Source: Pseudomonas pharyngis | Lineage (GTDB): Bacteria; Pseudomonadota; Gammaproteobacteria; Pseudomonadales; Pseudomonadaceae | Direction of reading: 5' to 3' | Length of the DNA: 64,000 bases | NCBI RefSeq assembly: GCF_021602345.1 | Contig: NZ_BQID01000001.1 | Span: 62,001 to 126,000, forward strand | In this document: in pieces, positions 39,459 to 47,979 of the stretch | Position numbering within the stretch: position 1 is the stretch's first letter | How the letters are laid out: the number at the start of each line of letters is the position of its first letter | The notes under the pieces: model-generated | Told to the model about the DNA's origin: nothing | Seen by the model: the letters and a program-made list of their open reading frames with translations, nothing else | Database searches by the model: none | Position numbers and translations under genes: made by a program

Positions 39459-40162
39459 GCCTGTTTTCGTGGCTGCGCCCGGCCAGCCCCGTTGTGCCGG
39501 ACGACCTGCAACAGCGCCTGACGAAACTGCCGGCCATCGGCGAGCTGCGCGAGTGCAGCCTGCGCGAACAGCGTTGGGTGGTGCTGGACCTGGAAACCAC
39601 CGGGCTGAACCTGAACAAGGACCGGGTGCTGTCGATCGGCGCGGTGGTGATCGAGGACGGAGCGATCGACTTCAGTCAGCAGTTCGAACGCACCCTGCAA
39701 TGCCGCGAGCTGAAACTCGGCCCGAGCGTGTTGATTCACGGTCTGGCACCGAGCGCGATTGCCGCCGGCAGCGAGCCCACCGAAGCCCTGGTCGAGCTGC
39801 TGGAGTTTATCGGCGACAGTCCGGTGCTGGCGTTTCACGCCTCCTTCGACCAGCACATGCTCGGCCGCGCGCTGAAAGAACATCTGGGGCACAAGTTGCA
39901 GACGGTGTTCCTCGATGTGGCGCAGATCGCCCCGCTGGTTTGCCCCCAGGCGCACATTCGCGAGGCGGGGCTGGACGAGTGGATCGACTGGTTCAAGCTC
40001 GAAGTGTTCGAACGTCACCATGCGAGCGCCGATGCTCTGGCCACGGCGGAACTGGCGCTGATCCTGTTCAGCCGGGCACGCCAGCAGCAGATCCACAGCC
40101 CGCTAAATCTGCAGCAACGCTTGAGTCAGTGGAAACGCCGCCAGCAGACGCATTCGTTCTGA
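39455..40162 (+). CDS. DEDDh 3'-5' exonuclease (DnaQ-like)
   Basis: 235-residue DnaQ/RNase T superfamily exonuclease. The active-site residues fit D45 and E47 (VLDLETTG), D132 (HASFDQHML) and H188/D193 (HHASADA), so it should be a working nuclease. It is not the PolIII epsilon subunit itself, because no clamp or alpha-binding tail is evident. It is coupled to the cNMP/CBS/DUF294 gene by an ATGAG overlap, a pairing that suggests a shared process. Confidence 0.87.
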   Translation: MSLFSWLRPASPVVPDDLQQRLTKLPAIGELRECSLREQRWVVLDLETTGLNLNKDRVLSIGAVVIEDGAIDFSQQFERTLQCRELKLGPSVLIHGLAPSAIAAGSEPTEALVELLEFIGDSPVLAFHASFDQHMLGRALKEHLGHKLQTVFLDVAQIAPLVCPQAHIREAGLDEWIDWFKLEVFERHHASADALATAELALILFSRARQQQIHSPLNLQQRLSQWKRRQQTHSF

Positions 40163-40229
40163 ATCCGGGTTGTCGCCCGACAACCCGACCGGTGGCCAAT
40201 TGCTAACCATTCCCACCTCTGCCACAATC

Positions 40230-40248
40230 GCGAACAATTCTCGTTAGT
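40230..40248. promoter_or_regulatory. Possible Fur box upstream of the FecI-type sigma gene
   Basis: GCGAACAATTCTCGTTAGT shows about ten of 19 matches to the Fur consensus and sits 25 bases before the sigma GTG start. Iron-starvation sigma genes are usually Fur-controlled, which supports the call more than the match does. Confidence 0.4.
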
Positions 40249-40272
40249 TAACACTTCCCAGTCGGTGTCGTC

Positions 40273-40791
40273 GTGTCTTCAGCCCAAAGCCCTCACAGTG
40301 AGCTCGTCGGTGCGTTGTATCGCGACCACCGCGGCTGGCTGCTGGCTTGGCTGCGGCGCAACGTGGCTTGCCCGCAACGCGCCGAAGACCTGAGCCAGGA
40401 CACCTTCGTCCGCCTGCTCGGCCGCGACGAGTTGCTGACACCCCGCGAACCCCGGGCGTTTCTGGTGGCGATCGCCAAAGGGTTGCTGTTCGACTACTTC
40501 CGCAGGGCCGCGCTGGAACAGGCGTATCTGACCGAACTGATGCTGATCCCCGAGGGCGAACAGCCCTCGGTCGAAGAGCAGCAACTGATCCTCGAAGACC
40601 TCAAGGCCATCGACCGCATGCTCGGCAAGCTGTCGACCAAGGCCCGCGCCGCTTTCCTCTATAACCGCCTCGATGGCCTGACCCACGCCGAGATCGCCGA
40701 CAAACTCGGCGTGTCGGTCCCGCGCGTACGCCAGTATCTGGCCCAGGGTATCCGCCAGTGCTACATCGCGCTGTACGGTGAGCCAACATGA
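40273..40791 (+). CDS. FecI-type ECF sigma factor (iron starvation sigma)
   Basis: 172-residue ECF sigma. Region 2 is WLLAWLRRNVACPQRAEDLS and QDTFVRLLG; region 4 is LDGLTHAEIADKLGVSVPRV and RQYLAQGIRQCY. It starts with GTG. Its gene is coupled (ATGA) to a FecR-like regulator and followed by a TonB receptor, so it should transcribe the receptor when the cognate siderophore is sensed. It resembles FiuI/FecI-class proteins of Pseudomonas. Confidence 0.9.
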   Translation: MSSAQSPHSELVGALYRDHRGWLLAWLRRNVACPQRAEDLSQDTFVRLLGRDELLTPREPRAFLVAIAKGLLFDYFRRAALEQAYLTELMLIPEGEQPSVEEQQLILEDLKAIDRMLGKLSTKARAAFLYNRLDGLTHAEIADKLGVSVPRVRQYLAQGIRQCYIALYGEPT

Positions 40792-41759
40792 GCCCGGCCA
40801 GTTCTAGACCGGTCCCGGCCCATGTGCTGGACGCGGCGATTGCCTGGCAATTGACCCTCGATTCCAGCACCCCACTGGAGCGCGAAGAGTTCGCCAAGTG
40901 GCACGCGGCCAACGAAGAACACGCCCGCGCCTGGCGCCAGTTGGGCATGCTCGACCAGCGTTTCAGCGTGGCCAAGGGCCCGGCACGCAACGCGTTGCTG
41001 CAATCGCGCGAAGGTATCCGCCGCCGGGTGCGCAAGCTCGGCAGCGGGCTGGCCAGTGTCGTGGCGGTGGTCGGACTGGCCTTGTTTGCCGGCGAACGTT
41101 ATCTGCCGCTGGATTACTGGCTCGCCGATCAACGCACCGCCACCGGCGAACAGCGCACCGTGCGTCTGGCCGACGGCACCGTACTCAACCTCAACACCCA
41201 CAGCGCCGTGGATGTCCGCTTCGATGAGAAACAACGCCTGATCGTGTTGCAGGAAGGCGAAATCCTCGTCGAAACCGGTCACGGCGATGCGCGGCCGTTC
41301 ATCGTCGAAACCGCCGAGGGCAGCATGCGCGCCCTGGGCACGCGGTTCCTGGTGAAGCGCGAAGACGCCGGCACGCGCCTGAGCGTCCTGCAGTCGGCGG
41401 TGGCGGCGCATCCACAATCCGATCCGCAGGAACAGATCCTGCGCGAAGGCCAGCAAGTGCTGATCCGCCAAAACGGTCTGGATTCGGTGGTGGCGCTCAA
41501 CCCCGGTGCCGATGCCTGGACCCGCGGCATGCTGGTGGTGGACAACGCGCGCCTGGAAGACCTGGTGCATGAACTTGGCCGCTATCGTCGCGGCCATCTG
41601 GGCATCGCGCCGGAAGTCGCCGACCTGCGCATCACCGGCAGCTTCCCGCTGCACGACACCGACAAGGCGTTGAATGCCCTGTTGCCGACCTTGCCGGTGC
41701 AGATCGAGCAGCACACGCCATGGTGGGTGACCGTGGCCAAGGCTGATCCGAAGCCCTGA
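40788..41759 (+). CDS. FecR-family transmembrane sigma regulator
   Basis: 323-residue inner-membrane regulator. The N-terminal cytoplasmic DUF4880 region (LDAAIAWQLTLDSSTPLERE) is followed by one membrane segment at about residue 90 (LASVVAVVGLALFA). The periplasmic FecR domain (TVRLADGTVLNLNTHSAVDV) and a C-terminal STN-like part follow. It relays the receptor's signal to the sigma factor encoded just upstream, with which it overlaps by four bases. Confidence 0.9.
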   Translation: MSPASSRPVPAHVLDAAIAWQLTLDSSTPLEREEFAKWHAANEEHARAWRQLGMLDQRFSVAKGPARNALLQSREGIRRRVRKLGSGLASVVAVVGLALFAGERYLPLDYWLADQRTATGEQRTVRLADGTVLNLNTHSAVDVRFDEKQRLIVLQEGEILVETGHGDARPFIVETAEGSMRALGTRFLVKREDAGTRLSVLQSAVAAHPQSDPQEQILREGQQVLIRQNGLDSVVALNPGADAWTRGMLVVDNARLEDLVHELGRYRRGHLGIAPEVADLRITGSFPLHDTDKALNALLPTLPVQIEQHTPWWVTVAKADPKP

Positions 41760-41937
41760 CATTCAGCACTGCCTGCCCACGACAGGCCGCCTGCCACACC
41801 CCTGAAAACGGACTTTCTGCTGACTTGCGCAGCCATGTCGTTCGTTAATCGAAATTATTTTCATCCAGCCCTATCACTTTTCGAATCTCGTCCGGCACAC
41901 AGGCAATTGAGAAATATTTCCATTCAGGAGCCGCCGT

Positions 41938-44364
41938 ATGTCCCGTTCGCTAGACACCTTGTTGCGCCCCAGTTTGCTGGCGGTCGCCATTGCCCTCTGC
42001 ACCCCGCTGGCCAGCAGCCAACTGATCGCCGCTGAACAGGCATCGAGCGTGCGCGCCTACAACCTGCCAGCGGCTCCGTTGTCGACCACTCTGAACCAGA
42101 TCGCCAGTCAGGGCGGCCTGACGCTGTCGCTGAACCCGTCGCTGGCGGCGGGCAAGACTTCGGCGCCGGTCAACGGCCAATATGACGCGGCCGGCGCCCT
42201 GCGCGCGGCGCTGCGTGGCACCGGTCTGCAACTGGAACAGAGCGGCGCCGGCACCTACACCCTGGTCGCCGTGCCGGAAGGCGCGATGGCCCTGCCGGAA
42301 ACCTCGGTGATCGGCGTGGAAAACTTCGAAAGCGCCTGGGGCCCGGTCGAAGGCTACACCGCCACCCGCACCGCCGCCGGCACCAAGACCGACACCGCAC
42401 TGGTCGAAGCGCCGCGTTCGATTTCGGTCGCCACGCGCCAACAAATGGAAGACCGTGGCGTGCACAGCCTCGATGACGCCGTGCGCTACATGCCGGGCAT
42501 CACCGCCAGCAGCTACGGCAGCGACACTCGCGCCGACTGGCTGCGCGTGCGCGGCTTCGAACCGACCCAGTTCCTCGACGGCCTGCCCCTGCCAAAAGGC
42601 GTGTACGCCAACCCGAAACAGGAAACCTGGAACCTCGACCGCCTCGCCCTGCTGCGCGGCCCGGCCTCGTCGGTGTACGGCCAGACCCCGCCGGGCGGTT
42701 TGCTGGACATGGTCAGCCGTCGTCCGAGCGATGTGCAGAGCAGCGAAATCCAGCTGCAGTACGGCAGCGACAACCACCGCCAGATCAACTTCGCCAGCAC
42801 CGGCAAGATCGATGAAGCCGGCCAGTTTCTCTACGGCCTCAGCGGTGTGGTACGTGACAGCGGCACGCAGATCGACCACGTCGACAACAAGCGCTACAAC
42901 ATCGCGCCGAGCCTGACCTGGAACATCGACGACGACACAAAATTCACCCTGCTGACCCAGTTCACCCGCGACGATACCGGCATCACCAGCCAGTTCCTGC
43001 CGGTGCAGGGCACCAAGATCGACATGCCGTTCGGCAAGGTTTCCCACCACAAGAACCTCGGCGATCCGGACTGGGAATACTACGACCGCACCTACTACGC
43101 GCTGGGCTATGCCTTCGAACATCGCCTGAACGATACCTGGCAGTTCAAGCAGAACCTGCGTTACACCAAGTCGGATCTGTCGTTCCAGGGCATCACCGTC
43201 GGCTCGTATCCGTTCACTCAAGTGGACAATGACGGCAACGTCGGCCGTACCACCACCATCGTCGACGAAGACATCAGCCAGTTCGCCGTGGACAACAACT
43301 TCCAGGCCGACTTCGCCACCGGCGACATCCGCCACACCCTGCTGCTGGGTCTGGACCACCAGCGCAGCAATACCAACTACACCTCGATCTTCGGCAGCGC
43401 ACCGGAGATCAATGTGAACAACCCGATCCATGGTCAGCCGATCGTGCGCCCGGCGCGTTCCACCGCCTTCTATGACTACAACCAGAAGACCTACCAGACC
43501 GGCCTCTACGTCCAGGACCAAATGGCCCTGGATCAATGGCGCCTGACCCTGGGCGGTCGTGAAGACTGGGTGCACACCAGCACTCAATTCATCAACAAGG
43601 GCGACGCCACCAACACCCAGCGCGACAAGGCGTTCAGCGGCAACGCAGCGATCAGCTACGTGTTCGACTCCGGTTTCGTACCGTACCTGTCCTACGCCGA
43701 ATCGTTCCAGCCGACCACTGGCGCCGACGCCTCGTCGACCGAATCGCTCAAACCGACCGAAGGCAAGCAGTGGGAACTGGGCATCAAGTACCAGCCACCG
43801 GGCAGCAAGACCCTGCTGACTGCGGCCGTGTATGACCTGACCCAGAAAAACGTCTCGGTCAGCTCGTTCGTCAACGGCGTATCGATCACCAGCCAGACCG
43901 GTGAAGTCAAAGTCAAAGGCCTGGAGCTGGAAGCCGTCTCCGACGTTACCGACAACCTGAAGGTCATCGCCGCGTACACCCTGGCCAAGTCCGAAGTGCA
44001 GAACGGCGCCGACAAGGGCAACCGCCTGCAACTGATGCCGAATCAGCAAGCCTCACTGTGGGCCGATTACACCTGGCACAGCGGCGTGCTCGACGGCTTC
44101 GGCATCGGTGCCGGCGCGCGCTACACCGGCAACACTTACGGCGACAAAGCCAACACCTGGCTGGGCAAGGCGGACGCCTACACCGTGTTCGACGCCGCCG
44201 TGCATTACGACCTCGGCCGTCTGGACAACAGCCTCAAAGGCGCGTCGCTGGCACTCAACGCCACCAACCTGCTGGACAAGGATTACATTTCCACTTGCGA
44301 CAGCTTCTACTGCTACTACGGCGACCAGCGCAGTGTCGTCGCCAGCGCCACTTACAAGTGGTAA
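41938..44364 (+). CDS. TonB-dependent siderophore receptor with signalling domain
   Basis: 808-residue outer-membrane transducer. A signal peptide (about residues 1-32) is followed by an STN signalling domain (LSTTLNQIASQGGLTLSLNP), a plug (APRSISVATRQQMEDRGV to LRGPASSVYGQTPPGGLLD) and a beta-barrel ending in W (ASATYKW). The signalling domain and the sigma/FecR pair upstream define a cell-surface signalling system. The position matches a hydroxamate (ferrichrome/ferrioxamine-like) receptor in P. putida, but the ligand is not proven here. A 178-bp AT-rich gap with AGGAG precedes it. Confidence 0.9.
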   Translation: MSRSLDTLLRPSLLAVAIALCTPLASSQLIAAEQASSVRAYNLPAAPLSTTLNQIASQGGLTLSLNPSLAAGKTSAPVNGQYDAAGALRAALRGTGLQLEQSGAGTYTLVAVPEGAMALPETSVIGVENFESAWGPVEGYTATRTAAGTKTDTALVEAPRSISVATRQQMEDRGVHSLDDAVRYMPGITASSYGSDTRADWLRVRGFEPTQFLDGLPLPKGVYANPKQETWNLDRLALLRGPASSVYGQTPPGGLLDMVSRRPSDVQSSEIQLQYGSDNHRQINFASTGKIDEAGQFLYGLSGVVRDSGTQIDHVDNKRYNIAPSLTWNIDDDTKFTLLTQFTRDDTGITSQFLPVQGTKIDMPFGKVSHHKNLGDPDWEYYDRTYYALGYAFEHRLNDTWQFKQNLRYTKSDLSFQGITVGSYPFTQVDNDGNVGRTTTIVDEDISQFAVDNNFQADFATGDIRHTLLLGLDHQRSNTNYTSIFGSAPEINVNNPIHGQPIVRPARSTAFYDYNQKTYQTGLYVQDQMALDQWRLTLGGREDWVHTSTQFINKGDATNTQRDKAFSGNAAISYVFDSGFVPYLSYAESFQPTTGADASSTESLKPTEGKQWELGIKYQPPGSKTLLTAAVYDLTQKNVSVSSFVNGVSITSQTGEVKVKGLELEAVSDVTDNLKVIAAYTLAKSEVQNGADKGNRLQLMPNQQASLWADYTWHSGVLDGFGIGAGARYTGNTYGDKANTWLGKADAYTVFDAAVHYDLGRLDNSLKGASLALNATNLLDKDYISTCDSFYCYYGDQRSVVASATYKW

Positions 44365-44438
44365 GCGCCTGAGCTGAAACAGGCCCTGCAACCAGGCCGT
44401 CCCTCGTGGACGGCTTGGGTGTTTTTGAAGGTCATGAA

Positions 44439-45569
44439 ATGAAAAGTAAAACCATTCGCCGCTGGTCCTTCGTCCACACCTGGACCAGCCTGATCTGCAC
44501 CGTGTTTTTGCTGCTGCTGGCCCTGACCGGCCTGCCGCTGATTTTCCATCACGAGATCGACCACCTGCTGGGCGATGCGCCCGAGTTGCGGGTGATGCCG
44601 GCGGACAAACCGCATCTGAACCTGGCGCAACTGGTCGAAGCGGCGGAGAAGCATCGGCCCGGCGAAGTCGTGCAGTACTTCGGTTTCGAAGACGACGAAC
44701 CGAATGCCGTGCTGACGATCATGGCCAGGACCGCCGGTACCGAGCCCAACTCCTCGCACACCTTCATGCTCGACGCGCGCACCGGCGAAGCCCTGGAAAT
44801 GCCGTCGGCCAACGGCGGGCTGATGCTGTTTATCCTGCGCCTGCACGTCGACATGTTCGCCGGTCTGCCGGGCAAGCTGCTGCTGGCGTTCATGGGTTTG
44901 CTGTTCGTGGTCGCGATCGTGTCCGGCACGGTGTTGTACCTGCCGTTCATGCGCCGCTTGAAGTTCGGCACCGTGCGCCAGGACAAATCCACCCGCCTGC
45001 GCTGGCTCGACCTGCATAACCTGATCGGCGTGGTGACCCTGACCTGGGCGCTGGTGGTCGGCGTGACCGGTGTCATCAGCGCCTGCGCCGATCTGCTGAT
45101 CGCCGCGTGGCGGGCCGAAGCCCTGACGACCCTGATCGCGCCCTACCGCGATGCCCCGCCGCTGACGCAACTGGCCCCGGCCACCCGTGTGCTGGAGATT
45201 GCCAGTGACGTCACACCGGGGATGAAACCGGACTTCATCGCCTTCCCCGGCACGCGCTTCTCCAGCGAGCACCATTACTCGGTGTTCATGAAGGGCGGCA
45301 CCCACCTGACCTCGCACCTGCTGACCCCGGTGCTGATCGACGCCAGCACCCTGCAAGTCACGGCGGTGGCGGAGCGACCGTGGTACATGGACGCCATGGG
45401 CATGTCGCAGCCGCTGCACTTTGGTGACTACGGCGGCATGCCGATGAAAATCCTCTGGGCCACGCTGGACGTGCTGACCATCATCGTCCTCGCCAGCGGC
45501 GTGTACCTGTGGGTGGTACGGCGCAAGGCCGCGAAACCGGTGTTGGAAACGGCGGAGGCCGCTGCATGA
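44439..45569 (+). CDS. PepSY-associated transmembrane protein
   Basis: 376-residue inner-membrane protein of the PepSY-TM family. It begins KTIRRWSFVHTWTSLICTVF and has four main hydrophobic segments (near residues 15-35, 145-170, 195-220 and 340-362). Such proteins next to siderophore receptors are proposed to take part in periplasmic iron reduction or siderophore handling. The start at 44439 follows GAAGGTCATGAA. It overlaps the next small gene. Confidence 0.87.
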   Translation: MKSKTIRRWSFVHTWTSLICTVFLLLLALTGLPLIFHHEIDHLLGDAPELRVMPADKPHLNLAQLVEAAEKHRPGEVVQYFGFEDDEPNAVLTIMARTAGTEPNSSHTFMLDARTGEALEMPSANGGLMLFILRLHVDMFAGLPGKLLLAFMGLLFVVAIVSGTVLYLPFMRRLKFGTVRQDKSTRLRWLDLHNLIGVVTLTWALVVGVTGVISACADLLIAAWRAEALTTLIAPYRDAPPLTQLAPATRVLEIASDVTPGMKPDFIAFPGTRFSSEHHYSVFMKGGTHLTSHLLTPVLIDASTLQVTAVAERPWYMDAMGMSQPLHFGDYGGMPMKILWATLDVLTIIVLASGVYLWVVRRKAAKPVLETAEAAA

Positions 45570-45745
45570 AACCGCGTCAGTCGAATTTCTGGAAAGTCTT
45601 CAGCACGCCGCTGGTGATCGCGCTGCTGAGTGCGGCGGGCCTGTTCGCGGCGCTACTGGGCGACGGGATCTGGGATGGCCTGAGCTGGGTGGGTCTGGGC
45701 ATTCCGGCCACCATTGCTCTGCGCGGATTGCTGCAACGTCGCTGA
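45566..45745 (+). CDS. Small membrane protein coupled to the PepSY gene
   Basis: 59-residue protein with a basic N terminus (MKPRQSNFWKVF) and two hydrophobic stretches (PLVIALLSAAGLFAALLG and GLSWVGLGIPATIALRGLL). The ATG overlaps the PepSY stop (ATGA), so it is coupled to it and is a real gene. It is likely an accessory subunit of the PepSY protein. I recognise no named family. Confidence 0.75.
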   Translation: MKPRQSNFWKVFSTPLVIALLSAAGLFAALLGDGIWDGLSWVGLGIPATIALRGLLQRR

Positions 45746-45809
45746 ACGGCTTGAGCCTGACGGGCAACGCGCTATGCTGCCCGTCTTGCCCTTGACCGAG
45801 ACCCTGCCA

Positions 45810-46439
45810 ATGTCCGCTCCCAGCATGACCCTGTTCCACAACACCCTGTCCCCGTTCGTGCGCAAAGTCATGGTGCTGTTGCACGAGACCGGCCAGCAGG
45901 ATCGCGTCGCGCTGCAGGATTGCGTGCTCAGCCCTGTCAGCCCGGACGCCGCCCTCAACGAAGACAACCCGCTGGGCAAGATCCCGGCCCTGCGCCTGGC
46001 CGACGGCAATGTCATCCATGACAGCCGGGTGATCCTCGATTACCTCGACCACCAGCACGTCGGCAACCCGCTGATTCCCCGCGACGGCTCGGCCCGCTGG
46101 CGGCGCCTGACCCTGGCCTCGATGGCCGACGGGATCATGGACGCCTCGGTCATGGTGCGTTACGAGCAAGTGTTGCGCGCCCCGGAAAAACACTGGGACG
46201 AATGGCTCGAGGCCCAGCGCGAGAAGATCCGCCGCGCCCTCGCCCTGCTGGAACGCGACGCGATTGCCGAACTGACCTGCCACTTCGACGTCGCCGCGAT
46301 CAGCGTGGCCTGTGCACTGGGTTATCTCGACCTGCGCTTCCCGGATCTGGGCTGGCGTGACGCCAATCCGCAACTGGCCAACTGGTTCTTTGAAGTGAGC
46401 CAGCGGCCGTCGATGATTGCGACGATGCCGAAGGTTTGA
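45810..46439 (+). CDS. Glutathione S-transferase family protein
   Basis: 209-residue GST. The thioredoxin-like N-terminal domain begins TLFHNTLSPFVRKVMVLLHE, where the serine of LSPF is a likely catalytic residue. NPLGKIPALRLADGNVIHDS is the glutathione-binding part, and a helical C-terminal domain follows. The start is 45810 or 45825; both are plausible. The substrate is unknown. It is not clearly linked to the iron genes beside it. Confidence 0.88.
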   Translation: MSAPSMTLFHNTLSPFVRKVMVLLHETGQQDRVALQDCVLSPVSPDAALNEDNPLGKIPALRLADGNVIHDSRVILDYLDHQHVGNPLIPRDGSARWRRLTLASMADGIMDASVMVRYEQVLRAPEKHWDEWLEAQREKIRRALALLERDAIAELTCHFDVAAISVACALGYLDLRFPDLGWRDANPQLANWFFEVSQRPSMIATMPKV

Positions 46440-46526
46440 TGTGCCGGGCGGGAGGCAGCGAGGCAAAGATCAGCGTCATCAACAACTCGGCCTCCCGCTG
46501 CTCCTCACGCAGCCCCACGAACCGGC

Positions 46527-47897
46527 TCATTGCACCGCTCCGTTATCGAATTCCAGCGGTTTGGCCGGTTTCTGCCCGATCCCGTACCAGTCCAGATTGC
46601 GGGTCAGCACCATGAACACACCGAGCAGACCGAACAGCAGCAGCGAGCCCATCAGCAGCGCGTAATCCTCGGCGCTCAGCAGGCCGTAGAGCAAGCCATA
46701 CAACGCCGCCAGCCCCGCCGAAAAACTCAAGCCATGACGCACGCTGCGCAGCACGTGGCAGACGTAGAACCCGATCAACAGCACACAACCGCTGGCCGAC
46801 AACAGATACGCCAGGGCAAACCCGATGTGCTCCGACAACGACAGCAGCAACAGATAAAAGAACGCCAGCGCCACACCCACCAGCGCGTATTGCACAGGGT
46901 GCACCGCCAGGCTTTTCAGCACTTCGAACAGGAAGAAACCGGCGAACGTCAGAACGATGAACAGCAGCGCATATTTGATCGCCCGGTCGCTCTTCAGATA
47001 CTGATCCACCGGATCGATGAAGCTCACGCCGAAACTGCGCCCGTTGAACGCCTCGCAATCATTGCCCGACACACAACGGCTCATCGCTTCTTGCAAATTG
47101 GTGGAGAAAAACGAGGTCTGCCAGTCAGCGGTAAAACCCTGATCGTTGATCTCGCGCCTGGCCGGCAGGAAGTTACCGATGAAGCTTGGGTGCGGCCAGT
47201 TGGCGGCGAGGTTCACGCGGCTGGTTTTGCCCACCGGCAGCACCTGCAGCGAACCGGTGCCTTGCAGGCGCAGGTCGAAGCCGAAGGCCAGTTCCGTGGT
47301 TTTGCCGGTGTCCAGCGCCGGCAGCGTCACTCGCACACCCTCGCCCAGCCAGCCGACCTGAGTACCGGGCACGAAGTCCAGGCGTTGCGCGCCCAGTTCC
47401 AGCTTCAGCGCGTTTTCAATCCCGCGAATGTCACTGATGCCGACCGCCAGGAACGGCGCATCGAAGGTGTAATCGGCAAAATCCTCCTTGATCCCCAACT
47501 GCGCCGGCAGCGAGAAATGCCCACTGATGCGGTTGTCGGCATGGAACAGCCGCGCCTCGTAAATACCCCGGGCACGCAGCTCGGTCTGCACCTGGCCGTC
47601 GAGTTCAAAACGCTCCGGCAGGAAATACAAACGTCCGCGCTCCTCGCCGATTTCCTGGTAACGCTCGTCGCTCTTCTCTTTGGTTTTCCAGGTGCGCACC
47701 ACCTTGCGATACGGCACAACCATCACCGGCCCGCTGAGTTGCTGGCTGTAGCTTGAGCTTCTGGCAATGTCTTCCAGCACACCGTCACGCAGTTGCTGGC
47801 GATCATCGATGATGCCGTCGATCATCAACAGCGGCACCAGCAACACCAGGATCAGCAGGGCAATGGCCCCGAGTTTTATCGTCAGACTTTTGTTCAT
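46527..47897 (-). CDS. creD: CreD, inner membrane protein of the CreBC regulon
   Basis: 456-residue inner-membrane protein. One N-terminal helix (LGAIALLILVLLVPLLMIDG) is followed by a large periplasmic domain and about five C-terminal helices. This is the CreD (Cet) architecture. It is the classical target of the CreBC two-component system and affects envelope integrity and, in some species, beta-lactam response. The start at 47897 has a GGGAGAG ribosome-binding site. Four 11-bp-spaced repeats lie just upstream. Confidence 0.9.
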   Translation of the reverse strand: MNKSLTIKLGAIALLILVLLVPLLMIDGIIDDRQQLRDGVLEDIARSSSYSQQLSGPVMVVPYRKVVRTWKTKEKSDERYQEIGEERGRLYFLPERFELDGQVQTELRARGIYEARLFHADNRISGHFSLPAQLGIKEDFADYTFDAPFLAVGISDIRGIENALKLELGAQRLDFVPGTQVGWLGEGVRVTLPALDTGKTTELAFGFDLRLQGTGSLQVLPVGKTSRVNLAANWPHPSFIGNFLPARREINDQGFTADWQTSFFSTNLQEAMSRCVSGNDCEAFNGRSFGVSFIDPVDQYLKSDRAIKYALLFIVLTFAGFFLFEVLKSLAVHPVQYALVGVALAFFYLLLLSLSEHIGFALAYLLSASGCVLLIGFYVCHVLRSVRHGLSFSAGLAALYGLLYGLLSAEDYALLMGSLLLFGLLGVFMVLTRNLDWYGIGQKPAKPLEFDNGAVQ

Positions 47898-47938
47898 GGG
47901 ACTCTCCCTGTTTCGATGGGCAGAGTCTGCGAAGGGGA

Positions 47939-47977
47939 TGTGGGGGTTTTGTGGGAGGAATGTGGAGTTTGTGTGGA
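47939..47977 (-). promoter_or_regulatory. Four TGTGGR direct repeats, candidate CreB operator
   Basis: TGTGGG at 47939 and 47950 and TGTGGA at 47961 and 47972, each followed by five variable bases, so the period is exactly 11. On the creD strand they read YCCACA-N5. The E. coli CreB site is a TTCAC-N6-TTCAC direct repeat, also of period 11. The block lies 42-80 bases before creD. Confidence 0.7.
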
Positions 47978-47979
47978 GA

